The notes under the pieces are model-generated. The model ran no database searches and was not told the DNA's origin. It saw only the letters and a list, made by a program, of their open reading frames with translations. DNA of 64,000 bases from Hyaloscypha bicolor E. Its lineage: Eukaryota; Ascomycota; Leotiomycetes; Helotiales; Hyaloscyphaceae. The stretch lies in NCBI RefSeq assembly GCF_002865645.1, contig NW_020194519.1:1609542-1673541 (forward strand). Reading direction: 5' to 3'. Every line of letters begins with the position of its first letter. Positions within the stretch are counted from its first letter, which is position 1. Below are positions 44,740-55,947 of this stretch, piece after piece. The position numbers and the translations under genes are program-made.

Positions 44740-45696
44740 TTATATCGGGTTGTCCATCCCTGGACTCGGAAGAGCGAACTGCTCTGCGCCTCTTGGTCCT
44801 GGTGTTGCTCGATGACCGGAAGATCCAGCGCCAGGTGTGCTGCCCGATCCTCCTGAGCCCAGTCCTCGCTTCATCATCTTCCCAAGTATGCCGACCAATT
44901 GTGCCGCGTCATCAAACATCTCGTCGTCCATTCCCTCCGCTGCGTTATACACTTCTGCTATTGTTGCCTTCGCCATCCGCCGTGACTGCTCCCGCTCCTG
45001 CAGACAGTCGTATAAGAATGCCGAGAATTCAACTTTAACCGACAGGCGTAGAGGATGGCTGCCCCATAGATGTTTTTCTGCTAGTTTGGTGGCTTCCTGG
45101 AAGCAGGTCAGAGCGCTGGGCCGGTAGTCTGCCGCAGGGACAAGGAAATTAGGCGCGAACTCGACAGGTGGTGGTTGGATTCCGGGTTGACCTCCAACGG
45201 GACCGCCTTCTAACGGGTGCGTCGGCTGGACCGAACTTGGTCTATAGGTTTCATTTGGTGATCCTCGATCAACGCCTTTGCCCTTGTCGACTTTGCGTGG
45301 TGACGTGAGTCCTGGAGGTGTGGATACTTGGGTGCCGGGCTTGAGGCTGACTGGAGGTTGATTGTGGAAGAGAACGTATAGGTGGTAGAAGGAAGCTCGC
45401 AATTTGTACGACAAAACCTTCAGCTCTCCGTAATTCGCGACCATCGGTAAGACATACTCCTCCAACAGCTTCAATCCTTCGCGAGCATACCATATAATGC
45501 GGCAGTATAGGTCGACAGACTTTGTATCGCGGGTAGTGTCCAGTCGCCGTAATTTCCTCGCGCGGATGACCTTTTCAGACAACATAGTAAGGTTGCCAAA
45601 TATTTGGAAGAGGCTTTGTGCAAGGAGCGGATGGTCACCCTGGATGTTGGCAGCGAATTGTCCGAGGAACTTCATATCCACCTCTGAAGATGCCAT
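44740..45696 (-). CDS. divergent 14-3-3-domain protein
   Basis: Helical phosphopeptide-binding family, here in a divergent fungal form of 318 residues. MASSEVDMKFLGQFAANIQGDHPLL opens the helical bundle. LSEKVIRARKLRRLD and LYCRIIWYAREGLKLLEEYVLPMV follow. A Pro/Gly/Ser-rich insert of about 80 residues (near residues 150-230) interrupts the bundle, and WGSHPLRLSVKVEFSAFLYDCLQ with DAAQLVGILGKMMKR completes it; a low-complexity Gly/Ser/Pro tail ends the protein. The ATG at 45696 follows a pyrimidine-rich sequence typical of a 5' UTR, so I prefer it. The frame stays open upstream to about 45990, which may encode an extra N-terminal exon. The basic phosphate-binding triad is not clearly conserved. 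Confidence 0.78.
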   Translation of the reverse strand: MASSEVDMKFLGQFAANIQGDHPLLAQSLFQIFGNLTMLSEKVIRARKLRRLDTTRDTKSVDLYCRIIWYAREGLKLLEEYVLPMVANYGELKVLSYKLRASFYHLYVLFHNQPPVSLKPGTQVSTPPGLTSPRKVDKGKGVDRGSPNETYRPSSVQPTHPLEGGPVGGQPGIQPPPVEFAPNFLVPAADYRPSALTCFQEATKLAEKHLWGSHPLRLSVKVEFSAFLYDCLQEREQSRRMAKATIAEVYNAAEGMDDEMFDDAAQLVGILGKMMKRGLGSGGSGSTPGAGSSGHRATPGPRGAEQFALPSPGMDNPI

Positions 45697-48600
45697 GAGT
45701 AGGTAGATCAAGGAAGAGCTGAGCCTTGGAGCGGAGTTTCTAAAAAGCCAGAGCTTGTGATGGAGGCTGTGCTCAATCGATCGAGGCAGGCGACGCTTCT
45801 CTGGTACCAGGTTCCCAATGCGAGCCTGAGATTCAGATTCACGGAGCCACTTGATGAATTGGGCGTCTTCCTCGTCGTTCCAGTAGATTGCGTACCGCTT
45901 TGCGCGCTCCCAGTCCCCAGCGGCCCGAGGTCTAAATGCTACCTCGATGTCAGCTATTGCCAAGTCAAGGGAGTGTGCTGTGACTGGTGCTTTGTCTGGG
46001 TTGAGAGTTTGTCAGGACAAGAACAAAATTACTCACTGAAAGAAAAGTATTAGATTAGCTTTATCTTCTATCTGCCAGAGTTTTGCCTAGCTTCGTTGCT
46101 TAGTCGTCGGTGATGTTGCCGCTGAGGGACAGCTTCGAAAGTCGAGTATATAATTTTGTTGATCTTGAAATCCGGAGCAGACCACCCAACCACAACCACA
46201 CTTCACCGAAATCGATTGAGCGAACTCCAAGCTTTCCAAATTAATTATAGGCGCAAGAAGATGCAAATGCTGAATGGGGAAAGGAGTCGTCAGTCGAACT
46301 GGGAATTGAAGACAATCCAGAAAAAAATGCGAGCCACAGGAGGCTGGGCAACGACCCGGCTACCAGCTTCCAGCTTCCAGCTACCAGCTACCAGACAGCC
46401 CAATGCCAACGTATACTGCAAACAGTCAGACCAGGTACACTCGGCCACCAATACGGACGCTGGGCAGAGATGAGAGGCCGCCGCCGTCATCCAATTGAGC
46501 TTCACTGACCACTATTATTACAGGCGGGACTCGAGACGCGAATGGCAGTGACCGGAGCCAATAGCAGGCAGTTGACGGCCACAGCCACTCGAAGCTCAGC
46601 AAGACAGTCGCCGCGAACCCTTTAATCCTTCGACCGATGTACTGGACTGCGCACAAAGCATTTCGACTTGTCCAGCGGGCGCAATTGCACCTGAGACAGG
46701 CAGGGCGGTGAAAGGTCGAGGGCCTCGGTTTTGGTCGCGGCCGGTGATGTTGCCAGGGACCTCAGTGCAGCGGGCTGAACCTCAATTGCAATTGCGAGGG
46801 TAAACGCGCAGCAAGCGGCGAGCGGACAGCGCGCACGGAATTGGAGTACAGAATTGAGGAGGGTGAGGGCTTGCGATCCCGCAGAAACGAGCGTAGGACG
46901 TCGAGTCGACGCGTCTGATCTGGAGATGCAATGGCAAAGCAGGGACGGGGAACAGCAACAACAACTCAGCACGACCGAACGTGAGCTCAAGGACGGACGC
47001 AGCAGAAAGTCTATATATCACTGGGAGCGCGACCACTTGATTTTCACCCCCGCGGCGTGCAGCGACCTGATGCAGCTGCTAGATCAAATGCTGCAGCTAC
47101 TTGGGTCCGTACATATTCTGGCGGTTGGATTGACGTGGCAGCGCAGCTGGACGAGGCGATGGCTTTGGGCCTGCCTGGGTGTGCCAGCGCCTCAAATCAG
47201 CAGTCAGGCCCAGTGGGCCGTGGCGTGCCCCGTGTGCTCCACTAATCTCTAGATGGTCCCCGAGCCACGATTCTTTTGCTGCTCGAAACGTGAGCTCACG
47301 CCCTCAGATGTCTGCTTCAGTGCAGCTGCGCGTGGCCTCGCTGCCCCGTGCGGATGCTTTTGATACGATGGATATTACTTTGCGATGGCAAAATCGCCGA
47401 GCCATGCACTCCCAGCCCGCATGAGCAGCTGCAGTAGGGCTAAAAACCCTCCTCACCACCTCACTGGACAGCCTGCACGCACCAGCCATGTCGCATCGCC
47501 GGCCCTCAGAAGGCGGCCACCCAATGGGCTGCTCAATCTCGTCGATTGGAGATGTGGCAGAGCGGCCCTTGAAGGAAAGGGTGAAGTTTATAACGACGTC
47601 CGCATCCCTCAGAGGCCCAACCTCCTCCATTTCGACGACCAGCCTGTCGTGCCAGCACATCGATGACCTCAGCTCGATTGCACTTGGCCTTCAAATATGC
47701 GGCCACCCCCTCTCATCCGGCTGTCCAATTCCATCAAGGCAAGCGGAAGGACAGCATATCACTTCTCGGCAAACGGCGTCATAGAGTGGCGGTGAGAGAT
47801 TGGAGCACACGTCCTTCTCGCGACATGTGCAGGGGGGTTGGGAAGTGTGGTGGAAGCTTCACGCGGGACGGCCGCACCAGGACGCTCTCGTGGCAGGTGC
47901 TTCCAGAAGGACGTTCGAACATTTAGAAGAGCGTGTCGCCAGGAGGGACCTTGGTATCGATATCCGGACTCAAAAGGGAGCGACTTTTCATCCCAAAGTC
48001 CAGGAAACTCGGCGGCGCAAAGGCAATCTCAGGGTGGATGAGGTGAAACATCTTCATCTTACTTTGCCGTTCTTTGTCATCTTCAGATCATCGTCAGAAG
48101 AAAACTATAAAGTCCGTTGGGTCCAGGAAAACAACATTGGAAACCTCGAAGAGAGGCTGCTAGGCAAGTTGCCGCGCTTCCAGCGACTCACAATCACCTG
48201 TTCCATGCAGCCCTACAGGCTCGGGCAGATCCGAGCTTAGTCTGCGCGAGATCGACAGAGCCGCAGACTGGGATGAGTGATTGCTTGCTTTCTATTTCCA
48301 TGGCAGTGTCCCCTTCCTTCACTCCCAAGTCCTTCACTGAAACGTGGAACAAACCAATTCCTGCTCTGTTTGTTACACCGAAGCCTTGTTTGGGCCTGAT
48401 TATTGAAACGACGGCCAGTCGCCTGCAAGCAAACAGGTTGTACAGGTAAGGCACAGAGCAAGTTCGCAGCTGAATGGATTCATTCAGGATCGAGGTGCGT
48501 CTATCACATATGACAGCGAGTCTCTTGAAACGTTGACCACGAAGCAGAGATGCCTTTCTACAGGAATGGATGCGGCGGGAGAACGGGAAGCGTCGATCAG

Positions 48601-48877
48601 AGAGGATGAGGCGAATTGGGGTTTCTTATAAGAATGGGCTTGTTACGCCGACCTAGATCTTATCAACTATCAACAGCCGGCTCAACATCTGTTTCACGAA
48701 AATCCAATCTCTACCCCTGCTCCGAGGACACGAACAAAAGAGACAGTACACCGAATACACTTCGAAGTCCTGGGCCAACCAGGTTGAACCGCCACCCGCG
48801 AATCGCCAGACACACCCAATACCCCCTCTCCAGTAAAGCTGGCCCGGACACGCTTCACCAATCACAGCAGACACGAC
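45697..48877. other. long intergenic stretch
   Basis: About 3 kb. The first 270 bases are open in frame with the 14-3-3 gene (5' UTR or exon). Around 46360-46394 there is a small tandem array of CTTCCAG/CTACCAG heptamers. ORFs of 60-146 codons at 46622-48454 overlap on both strands without domain signals. No RNA gene identified by eye. Confidence 0.4.
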
Positions 48878-49126
48878 ATGTGTTACTGGTACAAACACGA
48901 TTACTCCTGCAAACACGTGACGTACGCACTAGGGCGCTACTGCTCGGCAGCAAACCTCATCCAGACACCCTGCAAGAAGCGGAATATCTGGCAGACGATC
49001 AGGATGGGCGAGGAGTGTGAGGAGTGTGCTATGCCTGAAGGTCGGGGGCACGCGGCAGGGTATGATGGCGTGCCGGAGCAGCAGCATAAGGGAGGTGTTA
49101 AGGCGAAGAAGGGGAGGAAGAGGTGA
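48878..49126 (+). CDS. small Cys-rich basic protein, 82 residues
   Basis: The short ORF starts MCYWYKHDYSCKHVTYALGRYC and continues with a CKK and CEEC pattern, ending in a strongly basic tail (KAKKGRKR). Spacing of Cys and aromatic residues resembles the small fungal proteins that begin MCYY..Y.C, of unknown role. No signal peptide, so probably intracellular. Upstream the frame is open for some distance, but the ATG context (GACATGT) and the typical family start favour 48878. Function unknown. Confidence 0.6.
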   Translation: MCYWYKHDYSCKHVTYALGRYCSAANLIQTPCKKRNIWQTIRMGEECEECAMPEGRGHAAGYDGVPEQQHKGGVKAKKGRKR

Positions 49127-49522
49127 TCTTGGATTGTAGGGGTGGAAAAAATGAGTTGGAAAGGGTGGCCTGCTAGGTGGCGTTCGAGATGGGAGGAATT
49201 GGGTGGTGTGGATGATTGTGCTTCATATGTAGCATATATTTGGGTGCCAAGTCTGGTTTCCCATGTTATTTCAGGTCCTCAATCATCTAACTGAAGCAAA
49301 GTTGACGTAGTGAGACAGAGTCCGTTGTTTACTGACCTGCCTCGCTTCTGGCACAAATAAGAGTTTCACCTATGGCGACCAGGATATCACATCCCCAGTA
49401 CCGTTGAGTATAAAACGATACTACCTCCCGGCTTTGATCTACCTCTCCCGCCCTCTGCTCCCCTTCGTCTTCACCCTCCACCAACTGCAGGGCCAGACAC
49501 AGTTCACTGTATCTTGCCCAAA
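49127..49522. other. intergenic, promoter of small secreted protein
   Basis: TATAAAA-like sequence (GTATAAAACG) at 49410-49419 lies about 105 bp upstream of the next start. Otherwise nothing is recognised. Confidence 0.45.
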
Positions 49523-49894
49523 ATGACCCCACTACTTTCCTTTGCCTTCCTTGTGAATATAGTCGCAGCCCAGGTAGGCTATTTCTGCCTGCGGTCAGAT
49601 GTTCCTGATTCCCCATGGAGGTGACACTATGTGCGACAGTACCGTTAACGGAGGTGTGAGACTCCACCCCAGCCAACTTCCTTGACTTCATTCTAACAAG
49701 ACACAAAGGCTTTGCAAGTTTCTATCTCAAACGATTATTTCAATCTCGATCAGTGTGGCCAGCAGATCGCAATCGCCTTCCCAAACAAGACTGATACTAT
49801 CGGCATTGTTGTTGATAGCTATGATTATCAGGGTCTTAACTGTGGAAATAATATTCGTGAAGGGCGAATCGATATATCTGTTCCTTCGTGCTAA
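49523..49894 (+). CDS. small secreted protein, DPBB/barwin-like ending (weak)
   Basis: Three exons. The first encodes a signal peptide, MTPLLSFAFLVNIVAAQ. The last exon, to TAA at 49892-49894, reads ALQVSISNDYFNLDQCGQQ, IAIAFPNKTDTIGIVVDSYD and CGNNIREGRIDISVPSC: Cys spacing and a strand-Asp pattern like the double-psi beta-barrel of expansin, RlpA or barwin-like secreted proteins, but with low overall similarity. Intron ends near 49572-49617 and 49650-49709 leave two alternative short middle exons, both in frame. About 85-90 residues; extracellular. Role unknown. Confidence 0.55.
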
Positions 49895-51637
49895 ACAATT
49901 TATCTAGTTGTAACGCCAGCAGTTATGACGGCTTTGTGGTTTCCTTAAACGGAGGGGAAATTGTTTGTTGGTGAGATAAAATAAACTGAAATCTTGCCGA
50001 AAACGGATTTGGTAGCGTTGCCTAACTCATTCCAGGAACACCGATGGCTAGAGGTTGACCATTCCACGCTGGAGAGTACATACCGCTTGCCTAAGTGTTC
50101 CTAGGGGAGCCGCTTGTGTTCGTTCCGACAAACGAGCCCTATATGGCCATCGCCACCACACCAACTTAGTTTCTGTCTAAAGCTCTCAATTTTCCTCACT
50201 ATTTCCACGTTATGTCTAGCTAGTCATTTATTTCTAGTTAGGCTACTATCCACAATAAAATTGGCCTAATTGTCTATTCCCGATTGCTCCCGTTGATTTC
50301 TACTGCTTGTGAGAGTGAAACCATCAGCAAAATTGAGGCGGGGAGCTGCAGAACCCGAGCGGCATCTTGGCCTGTGTTATCAACGTTGTTATTTGACAGG
50401 GCGACGGCTGTGGTATAATGATGGGGATGGCCAGGCGATTCTCGTGGTTGCGGAACTTGAACTTCAAAGCATGAGAGCGACATCCAATTGCAGAAAGCAA
50501 GGCCTGAGACTGAGCAAACCGCAGTGACACTCGAGGAAGCAAGCAGCCATAGCAAAAGTGCTCAGGAAACTGGAAAAGAAAAGCTCCTTCAAAACAAATC
50601 CTGATGAGAATGTATTAAATTTCACGTAGACAATGAGTGATCACGGAATACTAGGAACAACCCGAAACTTCCGGGAGTACCCTCCTGGCCGAATCAATAT
50701 TTCTGAAAGCGAAAAGTGAAAAAATTTGCAGTGACTTCAACTGCTTTGAACTCTTGCTTCCTTCAAATCTCTCAAGGGAACATGATGTCAACGATGAATA
50801 TGGGGGCCTTTTCCCAGGGCTGCAGGTAAGATCTTACCATCTCCTCTCCACCCTCGCTCAAAGGTGGAAATATAAGAATTTTCTTCTCCCACAAATACAA
50901 AATCAGTGGACCTTGTCAGGTTTGTCATTGACTCGGAGAGATCTGGTTAAACCAACCTCCCAAGAATGGTCCACCATCAACCCGACTAGTCGTAAGCAAG
51001 AGACTCAAGTAATGCAGCGGAAGTCGGCTCAGTCGGGTCTTAATTTCAACCTTTCCAACAAGGAATGCATGGTCGCCGATCGGGCTTGGCTTCCCCGCAC
51101 TATTGCCTCAATTCGAATGCTGCATGGAAGGAATGAGGAAGCTTTCCGGCCAAGGTGGCGCCCGCTAGTCAAGCCTTTCCCTTCCGACCCCTGTCAGCAC
51201 TAAATCTCGCTATGTCGTAAGAAATTGGTCGCACTGACATGCAGCCAGCAAATTTCATTCGTAGAACTCTGCTTCTTTATTATCGATCCCCGTTTCTAGT
51301 ACATAAAAGGATTAATTGATCTGTGGTGGACCAACAAGGGATTGGGTCAGTTGATAGCGCTAGTGGCCAACTTTGTTGATAATGGAAGGTACGAACGACG
51401 CCCGACGATTTAGGTCAGATCTTACTCGATGTCGCGGACCACCCGTTGACAGCTTACCACCATCTTAATGCCCCATTTCCCACGTTCGAAAGTATTAGGT
51501 TCTTTTGATATCTGCATTTTCCTCATTATTTGGCGAATTGTTACGACCTTAAGGGGGCCATCACCGCAGTCGGTACGAGCTACAAATATATACTCGAGAC
51601 GACGAAACCAGAAATACTCCTCAACAACGCCATCGTT
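49895..51637. other. intergenic, 1.7 kb
   Basis: A 149-codon ORF at 50754-51203 has no recognisable domain. The 3' part is the promoter of the amino acid permease. Nothing else found. Confidence 0.4.
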
Positions 51638-53607
51638 ATGTCTGCCGCTCCCTCAGACTATGATCCAGAGAAGAACTTGACTCTGCCCTCTTCTGGGGGA
51701 GGCAGTACGGATAGAAACGACTTCGCTCCTGGCCATGCAGAGTCCAACGGGAATTGGGGGACTCGGTTCATCGACAGCTTCAAACGGGACCCCAACGCCC
51801 ATGTCACCAAGCCTGCGCAAGCAACTAATCCAAGAGAATATGATCACGCCGCAGCCGCAGAGAGAACGGCCAACTCCGGTCTTGCTACTAAATTGAAAGG
51901 GAGACACTTGCAGATGATTGCAATCGGCGGCTCCATCGGTTCGTCTCAACCCTCACGTAAGATAGGGTTATTAATGAAGGTGCTAACTCCCGGCTTCAGG
52001 AACTGGTTTATTTGTGACATCTGGAGCCGCGCTGTCCACGGGTGGCCCCGCTGCCCTTATTATTGCATTTATTATTATTGGGGTCCTCATGTTCTGTACC
52101 GTCCAGGCTCTCGGGGAAATGGCAGTCCTTTTCCCCGTTGCTGGATCTTTCTCGGCTTATTCAACTCGATTCCTCGACCCTGCTTGGGGCTTTGCCATGG
52201 GATGGAAGTAAGTGACGCAGAAGTGAGGCTTGGTGGAACAAAATCAACGCTAACTTTCTCTGCAGTTATGCCATACAATGGCTCGTTGTACTCCCACTTG
52301 AAATCGTTGCGGCCTCCATAACATTATCTTTCTGGCCTGGAGCCAACGATACCAACAAGGCAGCGTGGGTTACCATATTCTTGATAGTCATCGTGGCCAT
52401 CAATTTCTTCGGTGTTCGGGGTTATGGAGAAGCCGAGTTCGTCTTTGCCATCATCAAAGTTGTTGCTGTGATCGGTTTCATCATTTTGGGTATCATCCTG
52501 AATTGTGGAGGTGGTCCAGATGGAGGATATATTGGAGGACGATACTGGAAGAGCAACAACGTTCCCGCAAATTATCCTGGTTACCAAATGGGCCAACCCG
52601 CAGGAAGTATTGCGTCAGGGGCATTCAACTCTGGATTCAAGGGACTCTGCAGTGTCTTTGTCACAGCTGCTTTCTCGTTTGCTGGAACCGAATTGGTTGG
52701 CCTTGCCGCTGCCGAATCCGAAAATCCTCGAAGAAGTCTCCCAACAGCTATCAAGCAGGTTTTCTGGCGGATCTGTTTGTTCTATATTGTCTCCTTGACA
52801 ATAGTCAGTCTTCTGGTGCCATATGGAGACGCGAGACTACTCGGAGACAGTAGCGAAGATGCCAAGGCCTCACCTTTCGTAATCGCCATTAACAATGCCG
52901 GTATTGAGGTGCTCCCTTCAGTGATGAACGTCGTCATTCTCATCGCTGTCTTGTCCGTCGGCAACTCCTCAATCTATGGCTCTTCTCGAACTCTTGCAGC
53001 ATTAGCAGAGCAGAATCAAGCTCCTAGAATTCTCGCATATATTGATCGCGCGGGACGTCCTTTGGTCTCTATCATCGTGGCATCAGCGCTCGGCCTTCTC
53101 TGCTATGTCGTGGCCGGTGGTCAAGAAGACGCCAAAACCGCTTTGAACTGGCTCTACTCTCTCTCCGGTCTCTCCTCGATTTTCACCTGGGGATCCATCT
53201 GCCTCGCTCACATCCGCTTTCGATCAGCATGGAAGAAGCAAGGTCACTCACTAGACGAGCTCGCATTCCGTTCCCAGGTTGGCGTGATCGGTTCGTGGGT
53301 CGGCTTCATTCTGAACTGCCTCGTGCTCGTAGCACAATTCTGGACCGCCGCTTGGCCCATTGGGTATGGAACATACACTGCTACTGGGATAGCTCAGAAT
53401 TTCTTCTTGGCGTACCTAGCTGCACCCGTTGTCATCCTGTTCTATATTCCGTACAAAATCTATTACAGAACGCCGTTTATGAGAACGATGAACATGGATC
53501 TGCAAAGTGGACGGAAGGAGTGGGACACACCTACTTTGCTGGAGGCTGAACGCGTGGAGAGGGCACAGTTGCCGCGATGGAAGCGCATCTACAAGATCTT
53601 CTGCTAG
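51638..53607 (+). CDS. general amino acid permease (YAT/APC family)
   Basis: Twelve-helix plasma-membrane amino acid:H+ symporter. Exons 51638-51938, 52000-52207 and 52266-53607, 616 residues. The cytosolic N-terminus of about 90 residues leads to [32 protein letters not shown], the family hallmark, with intron 1 inside it. VQALGEMAVLFPVAGSFSAYSTRFLDPAWGFAMGWNYAIQW, AFSFAGTELVGLAAAESENPRRSLP and NSSIYGSSRTLAALAEQNQAP are the other hallmarks. The tail ends RWKRIYKIFC with a C-terminal Cys, consistent with the palmitoylation seen in yeast permeases. Broad specificity is likely. Confidence 0.96.
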
Positions 53608-53988
53608 AGATAGACTGGAAAGAAGAGGGGTACATAGAAAGATGGAAACTTGCTGAAGAACCGCGGCAGAATTTATCGTGTGGGGTTGTCCTTCAGAGAT
53701 CAGCACGAGAGAGAGAGAGAGCAGCAGTTGCGCGTACAAGGATTTTATATAGGAATCAACAAAGAACTCGAAACCCACACCACCGATGCAATGTCAAACT
53801 CGTCACAGGCTAACTGAACATTGATGGTTATCACGTGACACATAAGCTACATACCCGAGGCTAGTTTCGTCCAACTAAGAGGCACAAGTTGCACTTACTC
53901 CTGAGGAGATGTAAACGCCGTCCTTGTTGAGACAATCAGCAGATATAATGCAGCAAAGATCTCGGAATGTCAACGTAGTCTCTGCAAT
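53608..53988. other. intergenic; E-box at 53830
   Basis: Contains ATCACGTGAC at 53830-53839 and a short GAGAGA run at 53708-53720. No gene. Confidence 0.45.
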
Positions 53989-54845
53989 ATGAAACTGGGT
54001 TTGAAAGGTTTGAGAGACCGAGCCGCTCAAGTACCCCGTGACTATGTCTTAGGTCCTGCGTGTTTTCACGTTATCACCTCTATACTCGTAGTCATACGAA
54101 GCGCTGGTTTGGACCATCCCACTCCAGTATTACGGCTCGCTTGTATGCTACATCCTTTTACTGTTGGTAGCCCGAGTGGTAGCCAAGTATTTAAGAATGG
54201 GATTCGTTGCTACATTTTCACTCATTTGTATGGTTCCCGGGAGCTGGCACTTCTTTTGCTTCACTGGAGGTATGTTGCTGGTAGACTGCAACCCACACCA
54301 AGAGTTCCCAACACCCAACCGACAAGACACAGTATCCTCTGGGCACTTCTGTTCGGGGTTGCATTCTACACTGCAGGCCTTCCAACATTCTTCCTCAGTG
54401 ACGCCCACCTCAGGCCAATGCCAGGATTCGAGACAATCCGCTGGCTGACACGATCGTCGCTACACATGGGCAACCAAGCACGCTTCATGTAGTCACTATC
54501 CAGAGCCTCTCTTTTGCTCTCAATCTCCCAGCTCCCATGCCTGAAAGGGATATCCGAGACGGACTTCTGTCAATACCTCGGCAAAATCTCCTTTTGCCTC
54601 TACTTAATAGAACTGTTCTGCACCGCTCTTTTTGGACTAAGAATGCAGAAATTCCCGATCTATCTCGTTTGGTGTTCAGGAAAGCGCGAAGACGTTTCCC
54701 TATTGGTTGGTCTGTGTCGTCTGGTATGTCCAGTTCACGACGTTGGTGTTTGCGTTGGAGGCGCTGGTCGAGAGGTGGGTTGATAGGCTTAGTCTTAGGT
54801 TTGCTAGGTGGCTGGAAGAAAAGGTGCTTGAGGTGTTATCTCTAA
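53989..54845 (+). pseudogene. acyltransferase-3-like membrane protein remnant
   Basis: Pieces of a polytopic acyltransferase_3 (O-acetylase) protein appear in order but in different frames: LVWTIPLQYYGSLVCYILLLLVAR, PGSWHFFCFTGGMLLVD, then ILWALLFGVAFYTAGLPTFF, MPGFETIRWLT, and QYLGKISFCLYLIELFC. The first half of the family, with its conserved His, is not found. A stop (TAG at about 54490) and frame changes interrupt it. Some changes could be unrecognised introns, so a working gene cannot be fully excluded. Confidence 0.55.
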
Positions 54846-55081
54846 CGAAGGAATAGAAAGTTATTTGTGGGAGTGGAGCTAATTATAATGAGAGCCGTAT
54901 GTTGTCACGAGCCGTCTCAAAGATTATCATGAGTGGGAACTCGATATAAGCAAGGTAAAGATAATATGTCTAAAAAATCGCAAACTGTGTTTTGAAGAGG
55001 ATAGGTCTATCCAAAATCTATTCATGATGCATTATTCAAAAAGAAATTGTCCTACTAGTGCCGGCAGTGGAAGCCCATTCA

Positions 55082-55549
55082 TCAGCTCATACCCACCCGC
55101 ACTACCGCTTCGACACTCGCCATCAACACCTGCTGTATTCTCACCAGCAACCTCATCTCCAACAATGCCATATACATCAAGAATCTAAGTGAGAATCCCC
55201 GATGAATTTGAATATTGTGATCTAGTTCCATGGCATCTGGGCCGAACCTCAGTTCACACTTTGCGCCACACCAGACAAATGCCAACCTCCAGTCGTCAGT
55301 GACGGCAGCCAAGAACAGCACAAACCATTGTTGATAGATAAAAGCCTCTTTAGCGGTCAACGAATCGTTATCTAGTCTCAGAATCGTTGACCTATCAAGG
55401 ATTCGTGAGCGGAGGTGCCTTGCTGCGAAGTATATGCTTTTCAGGAGTTTTTTCAGATGCTGTATCCCTTGGATCCAGTCGATACAGCGGAATGTAATTT
55501 GCGACAGGCGGTAGGCTAAGGAAGCCATACTGAGAAAGTGGTAAATCAT
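55082..55549 (-). CDS. hypothetical ORF, 155 codons
   Basis: Open frame with a balanced composition (LRLDNDSLTAKEAFIYQQWF, LAAVTDDWRLAFVWCGAKC), ending RVGMS. I recognise no domain. It could be a C-terminal exon of a larger, decayed gene, as it lies between a pseudogene and an SDR gene. Reported because it is the longest ORF of the stretch and looks protein-like; it may be spurious. Confidence 0.3.
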   Translation of the reverse strand: MIYHFLSMASLAYRLSQITFRCIDWIQGIQHLKKLLKSIYFAARHLRSRILDRSTILRLDNDSLTAKEAFIYQQWFVLFLAAVTDDWRLAFVWCGAKCELRFGPDAMELDHNIQIHRGFSLRFLMYMALLEMRLLVRIQQVLMASVEAVVRVGMS

Positions 55550-55947
55550 GGCAGTGGTGGATTGTGTGAAAGTCGGCCAAGTCTTTCCTTCTACTCAAGG
55601 CGAGACTGAACTAGCTAATTTATGTGGTGGAAGCTCTCTTGTTTTCTTTCAGGTTGTCAGAAATGTAATCTTGTCAATAATCTAGAGAATGGTTTAGTTT
55701 ATTTCAAGTCATGGTGAGGACAGTACATTGATTTGGAACAATCTTATTGTTTCCCTGGTTTCTGTCCGATGGATAGACATAGGTTAAACAATCAAAGCAT
55801 GGTCTTGTTCTTGAAGCCACTCTTCCAGACAAAGAAAATGATTGAAGTAATCTGCTAGAATCCAAAGAGCTACCTGTAGGGAGCATTTAAAAATTCCGGC
55901 AAGTTTTCCACCCTCCATCAAGTGGCTATGATCAAATTGGCACCAGC

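Noticed and set aside
46622..48454. Cluster of overlapping ORFs (up to 146 codons)
   Set aside because: Both strands are open in several frames, no domain or splice logic links them; looks like GC-rich non-coding sequence.
50754..51203. 149-codon plus-strand ORF
   Set aside because: No domain, no leader, in the promoter area of the permease.
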